From NCBI GenBank assembly GCA_003427395.1, contig BFEA01000045.1, forward strand, positions 2,213,157 through 2,245,421: DNA of 32,265 nucleotides, read 5' to 3'. Source of the stretch: Chara braunii (taxonomy: Eukaryota > Streptophyta > Charophyceae > Charales > Characeae). This document shows, piece after piece, positions 1 through 9,225 of the stretch; position 1 is the first letter of the stretch; every line of letters begins with the position of its first letter. The translations under genes and the position numbers were made by a program. Under the pieces are notes generated by a model that did no database searches, was not told where the DNA came from, and was given only the letters and a program-made list of their open reading frames with translations.

Positions 1-487
1 ATCACCGGACAGTCCGGGCCGGTCCAAACACTGGTCCGAAAGACAGACCGGAAGTGTCCGGTGTCCGGGTCCGCGGTTACCATGCTAAAAGCACCAACTT
101 TTGTCTTCTTCTGCTCGGCTTACTGCTATTCAAGTGCTACCGGTGCCGACGTTACGCTACTTGAGTGTGCCCTAACCCACCCCTTCGACGACTAGAGTGT
201 TTTCCCCTGCTGCAACCCTCAAAGTCACGGCCCCAGGTAAGTACCGGCCTCCGGACCGGTCCAGACACTAGTCCTAAAGACAGTCCGGAAGTGTCCGGTG
301 TCCCGGTCCGCGGTTACCATGCTAAAAGCACTAACTTTTTGTCTTCTTCTGCTCAGCCTACCACTTTTCAAGTGCTACCGGTGCCGACACTACGCTACTT
401 GAGTGTGCCCTAACCCACCCCTTCGACGACTTGAGTGTTTTCCCCCCCTGCGACCCTCAAAGTCACGGCCCCAGGTAAGTACCGGCC
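1..487. repeat. Two-copy tandem repeat, unit about 238 bp
   Basis: Two adjacent similar units are visible. The phrase CCAGGTAAGTACCGGCC occurs near 231 and again near 469, and the GTGTCCGGTGTCC and CGCGGTTACCATGCTAAAAG segments recur at the same spacing. The units differ by scattered substitutions and small indels. The first unit starts at or before the window edge, so the array may continue to the left. Open frames across it have no recognisable product. No function is assigned. Confidence 0.85.
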
Positions 488-528
488 CCATGGGCCTCCC
501 ACACAAACAAGTGCCCTGGCGGCCACCA

Positions 529-593
529 CACACTCAGGCCAACAAGCACTCAGACAGGCACACGAACCAGCAAGCACGCACACACACAGACTG
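529..593 (+). repeat. Left arm of a short inverted repeat (partner 2825-2890)
   Basis: The stretch containing CACTCAGACAGGCACACGAA and GCAAGCACGCACACACACAG reads as the reverse complement of 2825-2890, with several mismatches. The right arm ends immediately before the left LTR copy. It is probably a dispersed repeat present in opposite orientations. No coding potential was recognised. Confidence 0.7.
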
Positions 594-760
594 CTGAATA
601 GGCCACTGGCCCAAAATTCTTCATTTGTGGGTTTGGTCAGTGCTTTCTTGTTAGTGGAATCTTTTGGGTTGTGGTGCAATCAGTATTTTGTTTTGCGTAA
701 TTGTCGTTTGTTAAGCATGTTGCCTTTTGCCCTTCATCCTTTCATGTATTGTAACGACCT

Positions 761-850
761 GCGAAAACACAGATTGAGAACACTGCTGATTTCTGAGTTT
801 TTCCGTTGGAATGTATGCCTTGCTGAGATTCCCATGTGCTGCTGAGTCTT
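761..850 (+). repeat. Dispersed direct repeat (partner 2733-2828)
   Basis: The segment with GCTGATTTCTGA and GCTGAGATTCCCA recurs in the same orientation at 2733-2828 with moderate divergence. In the second location it is joined directly to the inverted copy of 529-593, so the two short repeats have been rearranged relative to each other. No product is recognised. Confidence 0.65.
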
Positions 851-898
851 CGGGAACGACAGATGGCACCTCTAAGAAGTCACTCGAGGCTTCCAGGC

Positions 899-924
899 CG
901 GCCAAGTTTGTTCAATGGTCGTAA
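899..924 (+). pseudogene. rpl16: 3' tip of mitochondrial rpl16 (ribosomal protein uL16m)
   Basis: The last codons read K-F-V-Q-W-S-stop, the usual C-terminus of plant mitochondrial L16, a large-subunit ribosomal protein. Only about eight codons remain. They are followed by a spacer and the start of rpl14, as in the ribosomal-protein cluster of charophyte and bryophyte mitochondria. The same end plus spacer occurs in reverse orientation at 12975-13144. It is a nuclear-inserted or rearranged mitochondrial fragment and not functional. Identification rests on the match of the tail and on the neighbouring rpl14. Confidence 0.7.
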
Positions 925-993
925 TTAGCTCAGTCAATCAATGCAAAACACAAAACCAAATAAACATTCTTGAAAAAAAAAGGCTCGAAGAGT

Positions 994-1083
994 GTGATTA
1001 CTGTTGGAACATATTTACAGGCGTCTGATAATTCAGGTGCAAAAATCGTACAGTGTATCAAAATCCTGAAATCAATGGAATAA
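994..1083 (+). pseudogene. rpl14: 5' fragment of mitochondrial rpl14 (ribosomal protein uL14m)
   Basis: The frame reads V-I-T-V-G-T-Y-L-Q-A-S-D-N-S-G-A-K and then V-Q-C-I-K-I-L. The D-N-S-G-A-K and V-Q-C-I-K segments are the hallmark N-terminal motifs of L14, a large-subunit ribosomal protein that binds rRNA. The first codon is GTG and not ATG. The frame closes at two consecutive stops after about 29 codons, whereas L14 is normally about 120 residues, so this is a truncated pseudogene. It follows the rpl16 tail across a short spacer, keeping mitochondrial gene order. Confidence 0.78.
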
Positions 1084-1230
1084 TAGCAAATTGTTCTAGT
1101 GGACTAAAAGTCGTTATGAACTCGATGTTTTTTTGTTTACGGAGCTTTTGACGATCGATTTGTCAAAGCCAAAACAATCCAATATACTCGAAAAATATCA
1201 AAGGTCGTAGGCTTGCTAGCTAGAGAAAGA

Positions 1231-1464
1231 TTAATCACCGAGAATCCAATCTTTCTCATTTCGAACATAATAGACTCGAACTTGTTCAATTATGAAATCA
1301 CTACAAAAGTACGACCATTCTGGTTTGCGCGCTAGAATCAAAGTATGAGAAAAAAACTTAGAGAGCAATGATTTTCTTTTTGAAACTTCAATAAAGCTCT
1401 CGAAGTTATTGAGTAAGGCCGCACTGCAGTGGACATGAAACCAAAACCTCCTACCGTAATCCAC
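1231..1464 (-). pseudogene. Group II intron reverse transcriptase fragment (mitochondrial type), left copy
   Basis: The open frame ends in A-R-K-P-E-W-S-Y-F, then V-R-V-Y-Y-V-R-N-E-K-D-W-I-L-G. This resembles the segment around the catalytic Y-A-D-D box of group II intron-encoded reverse transcriptases (usual form V-R-Y-A-D-D-W-I-L-G), with the active-site box degraded to N-E-K-D. A second copy with Y-E-K-D lies in opposite orientation at 11621-11797. The first 30 residues are not recognised and may be unrelated sequence joined to it. The fragment is far shorter than an intact protein of 500 or more residues and cannot be active. Confidence 0.6.
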
Positions 1465-2732
1465 ATGGGTCAGGTAGAGAAGAGATTAACAACAAACATA
1501 TTTTTAATAACCATTTCGGATGTTCATGACCTTCGGATAGAACAAGATAGAACCTTACATTGGCGGTTGGTTAGATGGGGGGGTGCTTTCAAATCATTCA
1601 CCACTTCAAGATGTTCACAATCTTCATGACAAAATACTGAAACACAAGACCTCTATGGAACACCAAGAGTGCCATGAAACTCCCGCAACTTTATGGGAAG
1701 AGGACTACAAATTTGTACGTGTGTGTGCATTTGCATGTTGTCGTGTTCCCTAACCACAACTTCACAATAAAAGCATAACTGCAGTAGACTTTTTGGCTGG
1801 CCTTCTCTCCTTGTGTGAGTCTCTGTTGTCGTGTTCAGTACGCCCAAATCCCCCAAAAAAGCATGATTGTGCCACACCGTCTCATCAAACTCTCACGGAC
1901 TCGTCAGGAGGTTGAACCATCAGGAGCTTGAACCATAAGAGTCTAACTGGGATGCATTTGACTGATGGATAAGGACTCATCACAGCGCGCGGAGTTAGCA
2001 ATACCCTTGAAAAAACTGGTAAAGTTTACTCACAGCAACCTTGCAATCCTTGCAGACTTTTAGGTCCTAAACCCTTGACAAGAGCGCAATAAGTGCAAGA
2101 AACTAGCCTCTCTCCATAAAAACCAGTCTACACACTCAAATAGCCAAGGATATCTAAACACATAATCGTTAGTACGGTCTGTGTGTCTGTGTCTGTGTGG
2201 CCAGATGGTGAACAAAAGAGAGACTCTATCCAATGACATAATAGTTAAAAGTTAAAACTGGTGAAGTGCATTATGCCACCCACTCGACAATTCTGAAAAC
2301 AAAAAAGATTCGCGAGTCAAGAGACCATAATCCTAAGTGCAATGTTCTTCATACCTATGTCATTCAGGGCCTCGCCCCACAGCACATGAAACGCAAAAAA
2401 AATGACGGCATCTTCCCACATAAATTGGAAATATTCATCCATTACTTTGAATAGTAATGAACGTATCTTGCCAATGTCGCTACCTTCTTTCAGCAGATGC
2501 ACTCTTTTTTTTCCCCCCATTTTGTGTGCTATTGGCAAGGTCGCCAGTGGGAAATATCACACCTCAGCCTATGTTACCAAAAAAGCAAAACACAATAAAA
2601 CTCGCACACATGCAGTTGTCTATGTCACCGAAAAAGAGAAACAGACCCAACAAAACCCAACAAAGGGCCAATTGTGCAAAATGAGAATGCGTCTTCCAAT
2701 AGAACATAGGAAGTTACGGCGCCATAAGGACT
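1465..2732. other. No recognised gene
   Basis: AT-rich to balanced sequence with only short open frames on both strands, none matching a family I know. There are GT-rich runs near 1720 and 2180, and A-rich stretches. Some of it may be further mitochondrial or repeat-derived DNA, but I cannot support an assignment. Confidence 0.5.
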
Positions 2733-2892
2733 TGCCAAAACACGGACTGAGAACATAGCTGATTTCTGACTTTTGCCGCTGAAATAAATGCCATGCTGAG
2801 ATTCCCACTTTTGTTGAGTTTTCTAAGTCAGTGTGTGTGCGTGCTTGGTGGTCTGCGCGCCTGTCTGAGTGTTTGTCGGCTTGAATGTGCGT
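2733..2892. repeat. Composite of two dispersed repeats abutting the left LTR copy
   Basis: Positions 2733-2828 are a direct copy of 761-850, and 2825-2890 is an inverted copy of 529-593. The composite ends at the TGTCGAG that begins the left LTR copy. No 5-bp target duplication of the flanking TGCGT is seen beyond the right LTR copy. Confidence 0.65.
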
Positions 2893-3632
2893 TGTCGAGC
2901 GCATCGGTCTGACACCGCACAAGGCAACGCGGGACCCTCCTGGCCGCGTCACGCAGGAGTTGGTCTTAATACTCGTCGCTAATACCCATGGAGCTTCCGC
3001 AAGCCGCTCCGGCCGAGTGCGCCAGCCATACCTCTCGCGAGCCCCTACGACAGGATAGGGCCAACGCGAGGCACGACTTACCTCCACCTTACGGGAGTTG
3101 TCACCTCCCTTCGGTGGGCGTATCCCCGCCGAGCTACCAGTCCACAATACGAAAGCTGATCAGTTGCAATCACAGAAGTGGACCAGCCGAGGGCTTTTCT
3201 CGTTCGTTGTAGCATACGGGGTACGCGAGGTATTACGCCTCTATCGAACCCACACGCGAACCGACATCTTGGGGGGCTGAGGTCCCAAGCGCGACTCGTC
3301 GTCGGTCGACTAGGACGCATCCCACACACCATGGGTACTCTACTCTAAAGAACATTAAAAACAAAAAAAAAAAACACGCGCATACGCACACATATACAAA
3401 ACGACAACGGACAAACAACGCAACGACACTCCTAGTCCCTTCAATACCCATCCCATAACCTTCTGACGCGGAGATTTGATAGGCGACGTGCGAGAGACTT
3501 AGTATAAAACCGCGCGGGCGCAGGGCCAACTCATATCGACTAGCAATGCAATCATACGCAAGCAGTCGCAATGATGGCGTACTATGTAGTACCCATAATC
3601 AAGCGGTCCCTCGTGGAACCGAGCACAACTTA

Positions 3633-3800
3633 TGACACTCAAGTGTCAGACTCGAAGTATCGTGAAGACTTGCCCCTTCACGATATTGCACGGCTGAAGG
3701 AATAGTCGTGCGGCCGCCACAAAACTTTTGGCGAAACTTTCAAGGCTGCACGGGGGAAGATCCCTTCCATGCAGAGTCTAGGACCTGGGATGTCCTAGAC
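3633..3800. other. Three closely spaced hairpins, left LTR
   Basis: Inverted repeats: TGACACT/AGTGTCA at 3633-3648, a 10-bp stem TATCGTGAAG/CTTCACGATA at 3658-3685, and a 9-bp stem GTCTAGGAC/GTCCTAGAC at 3776-3800. All three are recognisable in the right LTR copy, where the second stem has a mismatch and a wobble. In element sense they lie toward the LTR 3' end, a plausible place for RNA 3'-end or packaging structure. That role is inference. Confidence 0.65.
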
Positions 3801-4357
3801 AAGGACCTCGAATCCAGGCCCAGGACCAACGTCCGACTAAGAAATCTTTTAAGAAGCATTCAACAGTAACACGGGGTTTTCTTTTTTTTCTCAATCTCAA
3901 CCCCTATTTAATCCTTAAGCGTGGGCCTTCACATGTCACGCGAATCCCCAACATATATACATAGAGGAGGGGGGATAAGTATGTGACGATCACTTCTCAC
4001 AATCACAGTGAGACTCCTCATAGCCATATATATATGTGTGATCTCAGGCAGTCAAATCCAACGCCTAACCACCAAACATACATGCAATCACATCAAAGAT
4101 TCAACCAAAAGTCCATCCACTACACGGGGTCAACTTCAACCAATCTCTATACGCATACCCCTCGCTTTAGCCATGCAAGCCCCAACCTTCGTCCAACCAA
4201 CCTTAATTAAATACTCAGTACCTTTGTTAAATGGCCACTCAATAAAAGTCTGGGTGAAAACCTTAATAAAACAATAAAATCACCAGGGCTAGCCTTTTAG
4301 GTTGAGCATTGATAGTGAATTGGAGTTGAGTCGTAAGTCGACGAATTGGCAACCGAC

Positions 4358-4376
4358 CTGTTATCAGTGATAACAG
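4358..4376. other. Perfect 19-nt palindromic hairpin
   Basis: CTGTTATCAGTGATAACAG is self-complementary around its central base. The right copy at 26506-26524 has one changed base and keeps a 7-bp stem. It is a protein-binding palindrome or an RNA hairpin; its role is unknown. Confidence 0.6.
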
Positions 4377-4659
4377 AAGATGATACTTGTAGGATAAAAC
4401 TGAGTCTAGTCCTGATCTTGAATCAAACGATCAAGAGGACCTGTAACACAGACAGACCAATTCCCAGGCTAAACCTATAAGTCCATGGAGAATAATTTTC
4501 ATATCACGGTCTCAGTCAAAAATCACCCTAATTACTCAAGTCTGAGTCTACCTCTAAGCAAAGTACTCAAGAAAAGGTAGATTCCGACAAGATCTCCTCC
4601 ATACAGAGTGAATCGCCAGAATTGCCACCTGTCAAAATATATTCTAACTTTTCTAAGAA

Positions 4660-5235
4660 AATTTCGGCAACGCTTCCCGTAGGAAAAGTGCCTTTCTAGA
4701 ATTTATATAAACTCGACTATAATCTGAAATAAATCTCTAACTTAAGAAGGCTTAAATTTTGTCTAACTTCCTGAATTAGTAAAAACTTGGACAGCACTCC
4801 CTTTAGAAAGGGAGACTTCCCAGATTTATACTAACTCATATTTGAACTCAAAAGATAACTCGAGTTCAACTAAAACAAAATTCAACCAACTCCTTAGCTA
4901 TGCAGAAATTCCGACAGCATTCCCTTTAGAAAGGCGCTATTCCAAAATTCATACAAAGCTAAGTTCAAAATTTGAAAATAATTTTGACCTTTCAAACTCC
5001 AATTTTTGTCTAATTCCCTAAATTAGTAAAAATTTGGGCAGCATCCCCTTTAGAAAAGGAAACTTTCCAGATTTTTACCGAGTCCTGTACAAAACTTTGG
5101 CAAGTTGAACTTTGAAAAAACTTAGGCAACTTGGACTTTGAAAAGTCAAAATCTGACTAACTCCTTGGATTTGTAGAAATTTCGGCAACGCTTCCCGTGG
5201 AGAAAGTGGCTTACCAAGATATGTACAAGCCTAAG
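4660..5235. repeat. Degenerate tandem family of about 125-bp units with internal hairpins, left LTR
   Basis: Five units begin near 4660, 4786, 4906, 5029 and 5175. Each has the pattern AA-TTTCGGCAGC, then CCCTTTAGAAAGGG or a relative of it, then a segment like CTTCCCAGATTTATAC. The CCTTTAGAAAGG core is itself a short hairpin (CTCCCTTT/AAAGGGAG in the second unit). The intervening DNA is AT-rich and divergent. The same family is at 26790-27435 in the other LTR copy. Confidence 0.75.
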
Positions 5236-5521
5236 GAAAATAAATGATCTCAGAAAAATGCAAAAATTGATCTAAGAAAAATAAAGTTAACTAAAAAAAC
5301 GCAAAAATCGAAACTAACTCTTATGACTCTAGCACGTGGCGAGCAACTAAAGCAACTACCTATCAAACTGAAACTCAGACTAGGTAGTGATCTCACTCAG
5401 CCACATGCAAGACCACACCACAAAGGTAAGTACTCTCACCAACCCAAATCACCTTTGGCAAACAAATAGTTCATAGTCTTTCAATGTTTTATCCCTTCAT
5501 ACCCAGCTTACATAGGACATC

Positions 5522-6343
5522 GAGTTAGGTCATTCATCTTAGAAACAATGCCAACTCTTTGTCTTAGTTATACACGAACAGGTTGCACAACTACTTTTCT
5601 CTTCATTGGGCATATGACTAAGAAATTCGTCTCAGAAACATTGCTTCGTCGCCCTTATTTATTTAAATAGCCAAGTTATATATATATCTCTGAACTTAAT
5701 CTTCAAAAATGAGCGTAGGACTGAGCTATTCATCTTAGCAACAATGCTCAGCCGGCCCAAGTTACCTTGAGTTATAGCTCTTAGTTATACTCTCTTGATT
5801 TGTGATAAGGCTATAGTCAGACCATTCATCTTACAAACAATGTTTGGCTAGCCTTGTTCTTATAAACATCTAGATATAGAAAATATAGAAAGTCTTATTC
5901 CTATGTTCACATTATAATCCTGTGGCCTCAGACTTAGAAAATTCATCTTAGAAACAATGTCCAGTCTTCGGCCTGAACCTCCCCTCAGAAAAAAACAACC
6001 AAAAGAGTTGAGCCATTCATCTTAGAAACAATGCTCAACCCTCTTTTCTGAACACACAAAAAAAGCAGAGTACCCTGGGTCAAGACCCGGAGACTGTTCA
6101 GAAACCACCCAAAAACAAACAGCGACCAGACCATTCATCTTAGAAACAATGTCTGACCCTCAAAGTTTGCAAATCAATATCCTATAGAAACAACAACCAG
6201 GCCATTCATCTTAGAAACAATGTCTGGCTTAAATTAAATAAACACAGCGACCAAGCCATTCATCTTAGAAACAATGCTTGACCCTTCAGAAAACAGAACA
6301 AAACACGACAGTCAGGCCATTCATCTTAGAAACAATGCCTGAC
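5522..6343. repeat. Array of ten hairpins with a constant loop core and variable complementary stems, left LTR
   Basis: The core CATTCATCTTAGAAACAATG or a close variant recurs at about 50-120-bp spacing. Each copy is flanked by a different arm pair that is mutually complementary: GTCAGG/CCTGAC (6311-6343), GTTGAG/CTCAAC (6006-6039), CAAG/CTTG (6252-6280), CAGA/TCTG (6124-6157), CCAGG/TCTGG (6197-6227), CTGAG/CTCAG (5718-5753), GAGTT/AACTC with GG/CC (5522-5557). The core ends CATT/AATG also pair, leaving a single unpaired base between the two stems. Units at 5616-5650 and 5931-5966 are damaged. The element RNA (minus strand) would carry the complementary hairpins. Confidence 0.85.
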
Positions 6344-8690
6344 CCTATAAGACCCGTTCAAACGCAAGCAAAACTGCCTTCCACCCAACCTTCCCCCTGA
6401 TGCAACCCCTTTTCACAATCTGCTTTCAGACAAGCAACAAAACTGAAACTGAAACTTGTGCATGCATTCTTTTACTTAGTCTGGGTTGTGTCATGAAAGT
6501 CAAACTGAAAGTCAAAGTAGGGGTGCATTCAATATACTCAGTCAGATACATAGAAAGATGTATAGATAGGGGTTATAACTGGGTTTATAAGGGAAAACAA
6601 TGGTTACCTCCGAGTTCCCCGCCGCCATAACCCCTCCTAAGTTCCGGCAGAGCTCCCGCAATCGGTGGGTTGACTCCCCACAGAGTCTTAACGGGGACCT
6701 ACAAGTTGCAATCCCGCCTGCCGCCTTCCTCTCAGAACCAATAGACTAGAAGTAAGAAGGGTAGAAGAAGATAGATTTGAGACTCTCAAATCCAAGAGAG
6801 GTGCACTCAAACTCGCAGGAGAGCGCCTTCAAATCTTCAGCGCCTGAGGGCCCCACAATGATGGCCAAGAGTAACAGTTTGGTCAACCCGAAGTCAAGCT
6901 GCTGAAACAGACTCTCCGAGCGAATCCCCAAATTGCAGCAATAATCCCCTTCGCAAACTTAAGTCACCCCTCTAAGTCTCCACACTACCGTCTCCCTCGA
7001 TGAAACTGCAGTCCCTCGGCTCCGAATAGTTGTCGCAGTAAGTTGTCAGCAGTTACTAGGCAATATAACAGCAAACACCCATCAAGAGGGCCGCACACAG
7101 CTAGGAGCAATCAGCACCACTGTCCCAACAACTCCCTCCAGGGGTAACAGCCGCAGCGATGGCCAACAGCCAGCAACAGCTGCAACCTGCTAATGTGGCC
7201 AGCAGGAGTAACAACAACCGAAGGTGGCACAACAACAAGCTCAGTGCAACAGTGAGCAGAAGTAATGCAGCCCATAGCAGACTGTAACAACCAGCAGGGG
7301 CAAATGAAGTGCGTGACGGCCTGATTATGATACTACGGCTCGAACCCCAGTCACCCTCTACTTCAATCCAACAAGACGGTCAGTGCTTCTGCCAAATTCC
7401 TCGTTGCCTTGCCTCTGTTGTGCTTTCTTCAAGGCTGACTAAGACATGCCACTCAACATCGGTGCACGGCAGCATCGAGCAATAGTGGGTTTAACACTTC
7501 TCAGCAATTGCACAGTAATGGCACGGAGCTCAAACGTAGTAGCAATATCTGCCAGCACCAGCATCCCCCAATAAAACGTACAACAATGCGGTGTTCAGCA
7601 GCTGGCGGCGGATAAAAGTGGCTCCTTCCGTCCTTGATACTCAGACTCCACCCACGATTGTCAACACCAATCAGCCGGAAGGTATATAGCGGCAACGCCT
7701 CTGGCACATAGCTGCAACTGGGCAGAGAGTATGGTCACCTCCGTGGCCGGACGACGGTCCGCCTGAGTCCGCTGGCTGTGTTCGCTGCCCAGGTATGGCA
7801 CACTCGCCCCCGTTGAGGCTAGAGTCCAATGTCTTCACGCCTTCAACTTAGAGTTCAAGGCTCGTGTCCACATTCCCCTCATCGGCCTTAGCTTCAGTAA
7901 CGACCTTGCTACGACGGCCAGTGCACTTGTACGGATCATGGGGCCGGTCAATACGACCATTCAAGCCGCGTCAGCAAGCAGCCTCACGCCTCTCCGCTCA
8001 ATCGCGGCCCTCTAGGTAAGCTCTCACACCCCGTCGCCCACTTCCCACTGTTTTTACCGAAGGGGGAAGCACATCAAATGAATCCTCCGCTAGAGGCTGA
8101 CTAGGTACATGTGCGCAAAGAGATAGGGAGACACTACTCCCATCGTTAGAAGCAATCACACCAGCCAAACAAGTACATCCCCAACCTTGCTACTACCCTC
8201 TCATTCGCTGCAACAATGGCTAAGAAAGGAAGGAAATTCGAATGAATCTCCTGTTCGATAACAGGCAGGTTCATTCGCCTTTCCGACTCCCTCCACACGT
8301 GCAGCTTCGGCAAGTCGCAGCGGTAGGACCTCCTCGGCAGATTATGAGTCTAGACTCGCTACTGGCCTCACAGCGCCCAAGAAACCCCAAGCGAATCTCT
8401 ATTCACCCGTTCTCATAGCGAATCAGCTGAGTTAGTCGTCGCCCGCGCCCTTATTAAGGTCGCCTTCCCCTTCTCTCCGCGCAGTTTGTTCTTCTCCTAC
8501 CTCCTTTCCTACTAACTCTCTACTTAATCTAACCGCGGATTCCGGATCACCCTCCCCCAAAACCCCAATTTTGACTCCTCCCCTGCCCGAATCATCAAGA
8601 AACAAGTGAGTTACTCAATCTTTCACTCCCACCACCTTCGCTCGTTTGATCTCACCGCTCACTGCTTTCCCTATCTACTCCAAACCTACT

Positions 8691-9128
8691 AACCTATCAC
8701 TAAAACTAACACTACCATCTGATTCGCCTGGGGCAAAAACCCTGGGATCGCCTTTTCTCTTTCTCGTTTTCGTTCGGAATCGAGAGTGCTATGCCTTCTC
8801 GATCGCACCCGGCTCCTCCCTTCGCCATCGCCCCTTGCTGTCTCCCCATATCGAATGCATCTGGCCCGCACTGACGCCCAGGTTCCGCCCCGCATGCCGC
8901 TGCGCAGCGCTGCGCGATCAACTTCGCTGCCTGCTCTCCGTCGGCCAGTCGTCCCCCAGCCCATCCCTTTTCGTCCGCTCCGTAGCGCTCTGTGACGATC
9001 GCTCCTACCGCAGCATGCGGTTCTACAGCCTCCCGTAATTCACCATCTGCTCCTCTTGACATCACCCCGGTCCTCCAATACTGCGCGGTCCGATGGTCAT
9101 TCAGGCGTCAAAAAAGAAAAAGCGCCCG
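8691..9128. other. GC-rich block, no recognised gene
   Basis: Immediately inside the left LTR copy. Open frames of about 70-130 codons overlap on both strands, which suggests base composition and not coding. None resembles a family I know. No polypurine tract is visible at the LTR junction. Confidence 0.45.
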
Positions 9129-9225
9129 ATAGTCGGACCTTCTCTTTGTTTATGTGTCACCCTTGCGAAGGTGCCATTCTAATCTTCTCTGTATCATTCC
9201 AATTTTAACGGATGTCCCATAGGAC
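9129..9225 (-). ncRNA. U6 spliceosomal snRNA pseudogene
   Basis: Read on the minus strand, the 5' stem-loop GTCCTATGGGAC is followed by ATCCGTTAAAATTGGAATGA, the conserved ATACAGAGAAGATTAG segment with the ACAGAGA box, and then a degraded 3' stem-loop region and GAGAAGGTCC. U6 pairs with the 5' splice site and U4 and forms the spliceosome catalytic core. Here the invariant AGC triad after GATT has become AGA, and the segment after it (usually GGCCCCTGCGCAAGG) is altered. No plant upstream sequence element or TATA box at the expected distance is evident. It is best read as a retro-copied or decayed U6 pseudogene. Confidence 0.85.

Larger units (their letters stand above)
2893..8690 (-). repeat. 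Left LTR copy (3' LTR in element sense)
   Basis: This sequence is colinear with 25016-30989 and starts at the same base, TGTCGAGCGCATCGG. Similarity ends at CAAACCTACT in both copies. At about 5.8 kb it is exceptionally long for an LTR, although LTRs over 5 kb are known in some plant Ty3 groups. It has no long gene. The small open frames at 6400-6630, 6746-6931 and 7501-7707 are kept in both copies only because the DNA is. It contains small hairpins, a tandem hairpin family (4660-5235) and an array of covarying hairpins (5522-6343). The outer end in element sense is not a clean TG, so the true boundary near 8690 may be truncated. Confidence 0.75.

Noticed and set aside
5522-6343. CRISPR-like array (constant 20-nt repeat with variable flanks)
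   Set aside because: The spacing is irregular, the variable parts are arms complementary to each other, and the genome is eukaryotic with no cas genes. A hairpin family is the better description.
6400-6630. Open frame of 76 codons, identical in both LTR copies (also 28574-28804)
   Set aside because: Identity is explained by the converted or identical DNA block covering it. It runs against the element's coding strand and has no recognisable domain.
8691-9128. Possible host protein gene in the GC-rich block
   Set aside because: Overlapping open frames on both strands, no motif, no splice or promoter evidence. The frames follow from low stop-codon frequency in GC-rich DNA.
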